A DNA stretch of 64,000 nucleotides from Epilithonimonas sp. JDS. Lineage in GTDB: Bacteria > Bacteroidota > Bacteroidia > Flavobacteriales > Weeksellaceae. The notes beneath the pieces were generated by a model. It searched no databases. It saw only the letters and a list, made by a program, of their open reading frames with translations, and was not told the DNA's origin. Position 1 is the first letter of the stretch. Every line of letters starts with the position of its first letter. Positions 59,473 through 64,000 of the stretch are shown piece after piece. The translations under genes were made by a program, and so were the position numbers. Location of the stretch: the NCBI RefSeq assembly GCF_021261315.1, contig NZ_JAJSAX010000008.1, positions 1 to 64,000 of the forward strand, in the 5' to 3' direction.

Positions 59473-60463
59473 CAACTACTTTTGTTTTTTTCTTTTTATC
59501 ATTTGTTTTGGAAGCGGTTTCTTTTTTCTTGGTAGAAACTTTTTTCGCTTCCGGCTTTTTCTCTACTTTTTTCGGTTTTGCAGTTTCCTTTTTGGGTTCT
59601 GCTTTCTTAATCTCTTTTTTCGGTTCTGGTTTTTTTACTTCTGGTTTGGATTCCGACTTTTTCGCTTCCAGTTTCTGACTTCCATCTTCCGTCTTTAACT
59701 CAATTTTTGGTGCATTTTTTAGAATGCTGTCATTTTCTTTGAAATAAGGATTCAGCGTTGTGACAATCTGATTATCGTATTTCAATGAAATCTTCTTGTA
59801 CTTCTGCGTATTCTGGTCCACAAGATATTTCTCAACAAAGGTTTTAAAACTTCTTACCTTTAAATCGATATTATCGAGGTCGCCGATTTCAACTTTGTAA
59901 TTTCCATCGCTGGTCAAGAGATTGTAATCCTCTTTTTCCTTAGTGATTCCGATGAAATATTTTTTGCTGAAATCATCTTTGTCAATCTTCTCAATTAGGT
60001 CTCCCAACGCTTCATATTCCGAAGGTTTCACGTCGCCCATTACCAACATACTTGGCAGTGAGAAGTTTTTCGAAATCGGAAACTCAACGCCTTTTTTATC
60101 GACATAGAAATCTTTTCCGTCCTTATTCAATCTGAAAGCTGGAACTCTTTGTTTGATGTCCACATTCAAATTTCCATTCAGATTAAGATAAACATTGGCG
60201 CTGTCCACAAAAGGAATCAGATTGATTTTCTTCTCCAATTCCGGAATGTTGATGTCACCTATTTTTCTCGTCGGATTGTATTGTTTCACCAATTCTTTGA
60301 TGTCTTTTTCATCCACAAAATAAACCGGCGTTTTGCCTTGGTTCATATTGATAGACACGTTTTCCATCTTAGCATCGTTGAAACGCTTCAATGAGAAACT
60401 GAGCAGAAATCCAAAAAGGACCACTGTCACGAGTATCTTCAATATTCTCCACTTGTTCTTCAT
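59465..60463 (-). CDS. ftsQ: Cell division protein FtsQ with long Lys/Glu/Pro tail
   Basis: 332 residues from the ATG at 60463 (MKNKWRILKILVTVVLFGFL). A 12-codon extension upstream enters the hairpin repeat. One membrane anchor (about 7-24) is followed by a POTRA-like region (INMNQGKTPVYFVDEKDIKE) and the beta domain. Conserved PAFRLNKDGKDFYVDKKGV is present. From about residue 265 the protein is a low-complexity tail of K, E, P and A units (KPEVKKPEPKKEIKKAEPKK), about 65 residues, ending KVVVE within the tandem repeat. FtsQ links cytoplasmic and periplasmic division proteins. Confidence 0.88.
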   Translation of the reverse strand: MKNKWRILKILVTVVLFGFLLSFSLKRFNDAKMENVSINMNQGKTPVYFVDEKDIKELVKQYNPTRKIGDINIPELEKKINLIPFVDSANVYLNLNGNLNVDIKQRVPAFRLNKDGKDFYVDKKGVEFPISKNFSLPSMLVMGDVKPSEYEALGDLIEKIDKDDFSKKYFIGITKEKEDYNLLTSDGNYKVEIGDLDNIDLKVRSFKTFVEKYLVDQNTQKYKKISLKYDNQIVTTLNPYFKENDSILKNAPKIELKTEDGSQKLEAKKSESKPEVKKPEPKKEIKKAEPKKETAKPKKVEKKPEAKKVSTKKKETASKTNDKKKKTKVVVE

Positions 60464-60476
60464 TTTTTTATTTGTT

Positions 60477-60540
60477 GTATTTATGTAAAATGTATTCACG
60501 TATTCACGATGGAAGTCATTAATACATTTTACGTTAATAC
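60477..60540. repeat. Hairpin repeat family H at the murC-ftsQ junction
   Basis: GTATTTATGTAAAATGTATT (60477-60496) pairs with AATACATTTTACGTTAATAC (60521-60540) at 18 of 20 positions. The right arm includes the murC stop codon (60534-60536). Confidence 0.75.
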
Positions 60541-61910
60541 TTTTTTACAATTTCTAAACTCGGAAGCCATTCCACGATGCCGTCATAAAGCGTATCGATG
60601 TTTCCTGCTCCGACCGTCAAAAGGATGTCGAATTCCTTTTCTTTTATCAATTCAAAAGTCTCCTGTAATGTGCAGACTTTCTTGTTGTCAATTTCAATTT
60701 TGTCCGATAACCACGCTGAGGTGATCCCTTCGTAATTTTCCTGAAGTTCCCTTGCCGGATAAATGTCCAAAAGCAATAGGTTATCAGCTTTTTCCAGACT
60801 TCTTGCAAAATCTTCCGCAAAATCTCTCGTTCTGCTGAACAAATGCGGTTGGAAAACCACCAACAATTTCTTGGTCGGATAGAAGGTTTTTATGGAACCA
60901 ATTACGGCATTTAGTTCTGTTGGATGATGCGCGTAATCATCGATATAAATTTTTCCGTTGTCGAAAATGTGCTTCGTATATCTTCTCTTGATGCCTTTGA
61001 AACTCGCGATTGCATTCTTCAAAGTTTCGAAATCAACGCCTAAATTGCTGAGAATTGCCAAAGCGACCGTTGCATTTTCAACATTGTGAATTCCTGGAAT
61101 TTCCCAGACAAAATCATTGATTTCTTCCGTTGGCGTGTGGAAATCGAAGTAGATTTTATCGTGGTCCATTCTCAAGTTATCGGAGTAATAATCTGCTTCC
61201 TCGTTCACCGCGTAAGTCAAATGATCTCGTCCAATCGCAATTCCTTTTCTCACAAACAACTGATTATCATTCGGAACCAAGGACGCAAATTGTCTGAATC
61301 CATCTTCAATCTGAACTCTATCGCCATAGATATCCAAATGGTCTGCATCTATCGACGTTACAACAGCCCAATCTGGTGAAAGATTCAGGAAACTTCTGTC
61401 GTATTCATCGGCTTCAACTACAGAAAACTCGTTTCCGTTATAATCAAAATTCGATTTGAAATTCTCAGAAATTCCACCTAAAAATGCGGATGACGGAAGA
61501 TTGGCTTCCTTGCACAAATGCGCAATCAAAGTGGAAGTTGTCGTCTTTCCGTGTGTTCCTGCAACAGAGATGCAATCTGTGTTTTCGGTTATTAAACCAA
61601 GAACTTTCGCACGCTTCAAAATCTCAAAACTTTCGCTAGCGAAATGATCCAGAATCGCTAATTTTTTGATTGCTGGCGTGTAAATCACCAAAGTTTCCTC
61701 TTTGTCGAATGCTACGATTTTCTCATCTATCACATCTTCAAATGAAATATCAATCCCTTCAAAACCGAGTTGAGCCGTCAGTTTCGTTGGTGTTTTGTCA
61801 TAGCCCAAAACGTTTTTGCCGTTCGCCTGAAAAAATCTCGCGAGCGCGCTCATCCCAATCCCACCGATGCCGATGAAATAGAAGTTTTGATATTTATTTA
61901 AGATGCTCAT
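60534..61910 (-). CDS. murC: UDP-N-acetylmuramate--L-alanine ligase
   Basis: A 458-residue Mur ligase adding the first peptide residue, L-Ala, to UDP-MurNAc. The Rossmann start is FYFIGIGGIGMSALARF. The ATP P-loop is GTHGKTTT at 118-125. VVEADEYDRSFLNLSPDWAV holds the metal-binding Glu and the DADHLDIYGD motif follows. The C-terminal domain has YAHHPTELNAVI. The length is standard. It is between murG and ftsQ. Confidence 0.96.
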   Translation of the reverse strand: MSILNKYQNFYFIGIGGIGMSALARFFQANGKNVLGYDKTPTKLTAQLGFEGIDISFEDVIDEKIVAFDKEETLVIYTPAIKKLAILDHFASESFEILKRAKVLGLITENTDCISVAGTHGKTTTSTLIAHLCKEANLPSSAFLGGISENFKSNFDYNGNEFSVVEADEYDRSFLNLSPDWAVVTSIDADHLDIYGDRVQIEDGFRQFASLVPNDNQLFVRKGIAIGRDHLTYAVNEEADYYSDNLRMDHDKIYFDFHTPTEEINDFVWEIPGIHNVENATVALAILSNLGVDFETLKNAIASFKGIKRRYTKHIFDNGKIYIDDYAHHPTELNAVIGSIKTFYPTKKLLVVFQPHLFSRTRDFAEDFARSLEKADNLLLLDIYPARELQENYEGITSAWLSDKIEIDNKKVCTLQETFELIKEKEFDILLTVGAGNIDTLYDGIVEWLPSLEIVKKY

Positions 61911-61923
61911 TTTTTTATTTGTT

Positions 61924-61966
61924 GTATTAATGTAGAAAGTATATTGTACAATGTACTTTCTACATT
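61924..61966. repeat. Hairpin repeat family H at the murG-murC junction
   Basis: GTATTAATGTAGAAAGTATA begins at 61924. 61929-61966 is a near-perfect 38-nt palindrome (AATGTAGAAAGTATATTG then TACAATGTACTTTCTACATT). It overlaps the murG stop codon at 61960. Confidence 0.75.
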
Positions 61967-63066
61967 TTACTTTTTACATTTTTAATTATCTCATCCACAA
62001 TTCCTTCCGCTGCTTTTGGCTTTGCAAAAAACTCCAGATTTTTTGACATTTTATTTCTCAGATTCTCATTCTCACAAATCTCGGAAAGCGTGTTCCAGAA
62101 TTTATCCTTCATCTCAGAATCTTTGACCATTCTCGCCGCATTTTTCTCAACCAAGGTCAAAGCATTTTTGGTTTGATGGTCTTCTGCAGCAAACGGAAAC
62201 GGTACCAATAAAACCGGTTTTTTCGCAACAGCCAATTCCGAAATCGCATTTGCGCCTGCTCTGGAAACTATCACATCTGCCGCCGAATAAGCCAATGCCA
62301 TATCGGAGATAAATTCCTTAATCTGGATGGAAGCTGGAGGTTGGATGCTGGAAGTTATCTCCGCAAAATCTGTTTTTCCAGTTTGCCAGATGAGTTGGTA
62401 ATCTCTTTCTTTTAATTTATCTAAATTATCCTTCCAACCGTTGTTCAAAGTTCTGGAACCGAGTGAACCACCGACTGAGAGAATTGTTAATTTATTTTTA
62501 TCCAAGCCTAATTTTTCCTTAGCCAAATCTTTGTCCATGAAATCTGTGATGATGTTTTGACGGATTGGATTTCCTAAGAAATAAGTTTTAGTTCCTGAGA
62601 AGAATTTCTCCATATCCGGATAAGCCGTGAAAACAGCTTTCGCTTTTTTGGCATTGAAAACATTGGTCTTTCCAGGTAAGGAATTCTGTTCCTGAATGAA
62701 AGTTGGAATTCCCACTTTCGCAGCGATGTACAATGCTGGGCCACTTGCAAAACCACCCGTTCCAACCGCAAAATCCGGTTTGAAATCTTTGATGATTCTT
62801 TTAGCTTTCAACAAACTTGAAATCACTTTTAATGGAAGTCCGAGATTCTTGAGAAGATTTCCTCTGTCGAATCCGGCGATGTTCAAACCTTCGATTTTGA
62901 ATCCGGCCTGAGGCACTTTTTCCATTTCCATTTTTCCGCTGGCACCAATGAACAAAAACTCAGCATCGGGAAATCTTTTCTGGATTTCCTGAGCAATCGC
63001 AACTGCCGGGAAGATGTGTCCACCTGTTCCGCCACCACTTAATAATATTTTCAGTTTTTCGTTCAT
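61960..63066 (-). CDS. murG: UDP-GlcNAc transferase MurG
   Basis: 368 residues from the ATG at 63066 (MNEKLKILLSGGGTGGHIFP). The frame is open 31 codons further upstream, but that part is made of the palindromic repeat, so it is not counted. The enzyme adds GlcNAc to lipid I, giving lipid II. The G-loop SGGGTGGH, the second loop SVGGSLGSRTLNNGW and the UDP-GlcNAc site VIVSRAGANAISELAVAKKP are intact. A segment ITSSIQPPASIQIKEF appears a few residues longer than usual. It corresponds to the word-repeat sequence at 62325-62354. Confidence 0.95.
   Translation of the reverse strand: MNEKLKILLSGGGTGGHIFPAVAIAQEIQKRFPDAEFLFIGASGKMEMEKVPQAGFKIEGLNIAGFDRGNLLKNLGLPLKVISSLLKAKRIIKDFKPDFAVGTGGFASGPALYIAAKVGIPTFIQEQNSLPGKTNVFNAKKAKAVFTAYPDMEKFFSGTKTYFLGNPIRQNIITDFMDKDLAKEKLGLDKNKLTILSVGGSLGSRTLNNGWKDNLDKLKERDYQLIWQTGKTDFAEITSSIQPPASIQIKEFISDMALAYSAADVIVSRAGANAISELAVAKKPVLLVPFPFAAEDHQTKNALTLVEKNAARMVKDSEMKDKFWNTLSEICENENLRNKMSKNLEFFAKPKAAEGIVDEIIKNVKSKM
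62325..62354. repeat. GGAAG/TGGATG word stretch inside murG
   Basis: GGATGGAAGCTGGAGG followed by TTGGATGCTGGAAG. It resembles, in opposite orientation, the stretches at 59664-59693 (in ftsQ) and 63162-63193 (gap before murG). Confidence 0.45.
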
Positions 63067-63079
63067 TTTTTTCAATTTC

Positions 63080-63193
63080 GTTGGAATAAATTCCTTCTTG
63101 CTCATTTTCATTGGAATAAATTCCAACGCTGATAAATCTTTCGTTCCTCTGGAACTCAATTGGCTTCCATCTTCGGACTTCCGTCTTCCAACT
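63080..63193. repeat. Palindromic repeat region at the ftsW-murG junction
   Basis: P1-type TTGGAATAAATTCCAA (63111-63126), 16 nt, then P2-type GTTCCTCTGGAAC (63143-63155), the same architecture as the ftsQ-ftsA units. A P1 half copy lies at 63081-63094, and CTTCCATCTTCGGACTTCCG words at 63164-63183 run up to the ftsW stop. Confidence 0.75.
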
Positions 63194-64000
63194 TTAAGCT
63201 ATGTCATTTATTTCTTCCAAACTTTGTCTTTTGCCCAAACCTTCTTCATCATAAACCTGAATTCTGGAACTTACATTAAGAATAATTCCCAGCTGAATGT
63301 AGGTCACCAACATCGATGTTCCTCCATAACTTATCAACGGTAAAGGCTGACCAGTAACCGGAATTAGATTCACGGCCACCGCAATATTCACTGTGAGCTG
63401 AATGAAAATCATCAAGCCAATCGCCAGCACCAGCAACGAGCCGAAGAACGCAGGCATCTTACTGGCAATCATTACGATTCTGATTATCATTATCATATAA
63501 AGGCTTATCAAAACAAAAGCGCCAATCCAACCATATTCTTCCACAATGATTGCGAAAATAAAATCCGAAACCGATTGTGGCAAAGTCTGTTTCAAAGCAC
63601 TTTTCCCGGGTCCAATTCCGTTGAAGCCACCGTGAACAATCGCTGCTTTGGCTTGCATCACCTGATAATTTTTTGCCTTGATACTTTCGTCCTCGACGTC
63701 TGCATTTTTCTTGGAACTGGTAAAGGTTTCGATACGGCTCATCCACGTATGGACACGGTTTCCGCCAATCATATTCGTATTGAGTGCGACGAGTAGAAAC
63801 ATCACCACAAACACCACGGACAATGAGATAAATCCTGCAACATACTGCCAAGCCAATTGTCCTACAATCAAGATGGCGATGGAAACCATCAGAATCATCA
63901 AAGCTGTGGAACCGTTGTCTTTTGCAACCAATCCGAATACAATTAATATTGGTCCGAAAATATAGAATATGTTCTCAATCGGTAATCTTTCTCTCTTGAT
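63194..64000 (-). CDS. ftsW: Lipid II polymerase/division protein FtsW (5' end outside window)
   Basis: At least 268 codons of a SEDS family protein; the frame is open to the window end, and the N-terminal helices are missing. The SEDS signatures are GPGKSALKQTLPQSVSDFIF then AIIVEEYGWIG (conserved after the large periplasmic loop) and PVTGQPLPLISYGGTSML near the C-terminus. The conserved VAKDNGSTALMIL is near the N-terminal side. FtsW polymerises septal glycan with a cognate class B PBP. It is the upstream gene of the visible dcw series, 127 nt before murG. Confidence 0.94.
   Translation of the reverse strand: MKRERLPIENIFYIFGPILIVFGLVAKDNGSTALMILMVSIAILIVGQLAWQYVAGFISLSVVFVVMFLLVALNTNMIGGNRVHTWMSRIETFTSSKKNADVEDESIKAKNYQVMQAKAAIVHGGFNGIGPGKSALKQTLPQSVSDFIFAIIVEEYGWIGAFVLISLYMIMIIRIVMIASKMPAFFGSLLVLAIGLMIFIQLTVNIAVAVNLIPVTGQPLPLISYGGTSMLVTYIQLGIILNVSSRIQVYDEEGLGKRQSLEEINDIA

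Noticed and set aside
63067-63159. A longer N-terminus for MurG
   Set aside because: The 31 extra codons are made of the palindromic repeat (EFIP repeated twice). MurG proteins start just before the LLSGGGTGGH loop.

Overview
The window is an AT-rich chromosomal segment from a member of the Bacteroidota, most likely a Chryseobacterium/Epilithonimonas-type flavobacterium (Weeksellaceae). The reasons are the Alternative Complex III operon actABCDEF, gliding/T9SS-linked genes (gldH, a protein with a type A T9SS sorting domain, DUF4835), a PSP1/RicT gene next to gldH, the order rpoZ-coaBC-DUF4835-recN, and repeated matches to the Bacteroidota promoter consensus TTTG-N19-TAnnTTTG. The content is mainly housekeeping chromosome. 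No rRNA operon, prophage, IS element, CRISPR array or replication origin was seen. Layout: 1-300 holds the 3' end of a GIY-YIG nuclease gene that runs into a broken tRNA, then an intact tRNA-Val(GAC). 459-4463 holds a VanZ-like protein, two glycosyltransferases, sufE and pepT. 4690-7117 holds an HMG-CoA-lyase-like protein, an OsmC-like protein without its cysteines, a DUF59 Fe-S protein and a DEDD exonuclease. 7195-15630 is the complete ACIII respiratory operon on the minus strand. 15820-23091 holds a SPOR protein, a TPR regulator, a secreted Asp-box propeller, a polytopic membrane protein and a Fic protein with a striking operator. 23099-28960 holds selO, a class A PBP, gldH and ricT. 29340-33498 holds FadL plus an SGNH lipoprotein, then Rrf2-tadA-VOC. 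33507-39950 holds coaX, an M1 peptidase, a small lipoprotein, a GH3 protein and a thioredoxin-fold protein. 39952-46183 holds a decayed ParE-type toxin with its antitoxin, then recN, DUF4835, coaBC, rpoZ and bamD. 46345-52768 holds a secreted protein, lepA, a low-GC HipA-like kinase/HIRAN gene pair, and an M14 carboxypeptidase. 52966-55856 holds rplY, prs, a bacilliredoxin and a YqeY-like gene. 55958-64000 is the division/cell-wall cluster ftsZ-ftsA-ftsQ-murC-murG-ftsW, read on the minus strand and cut by the window end. How genes work together: ActA-F pass electrons from menaquinol to cytochrome c. ftsW, murG, murC, ftsQ, ftsA and ftsZ make and position the septal wall, and the class A PBP polymerises peptidoglycan. 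coaX and coaBC are steps of coenzyme A synthesis. bamD, FadL, DUF4835, gldH and the sorting-domain protein belong to the outer envelope and T9SS. sufE, DUF59 and the Cys-rich Rrf2 protein belong to Fe-S handling. The unexplained material lies mostly between genes. There is a 63-102 bp REP-like cruciform in three copies with an exchangeable inner hairpin. A second hairpin family sits at three dcw junctions, and a bipartite palindrome sits at two others. A fragment of the M14 peptidase gene, about 90 percent identical to the intact gene, is stranded next to one REP copy 14 kb away. The best candidate for an undescribed system is the HipA-like kinase plus HipS-like/HIRAN pair at 49261-50974. The kinase carries a frameshift in this sequence.
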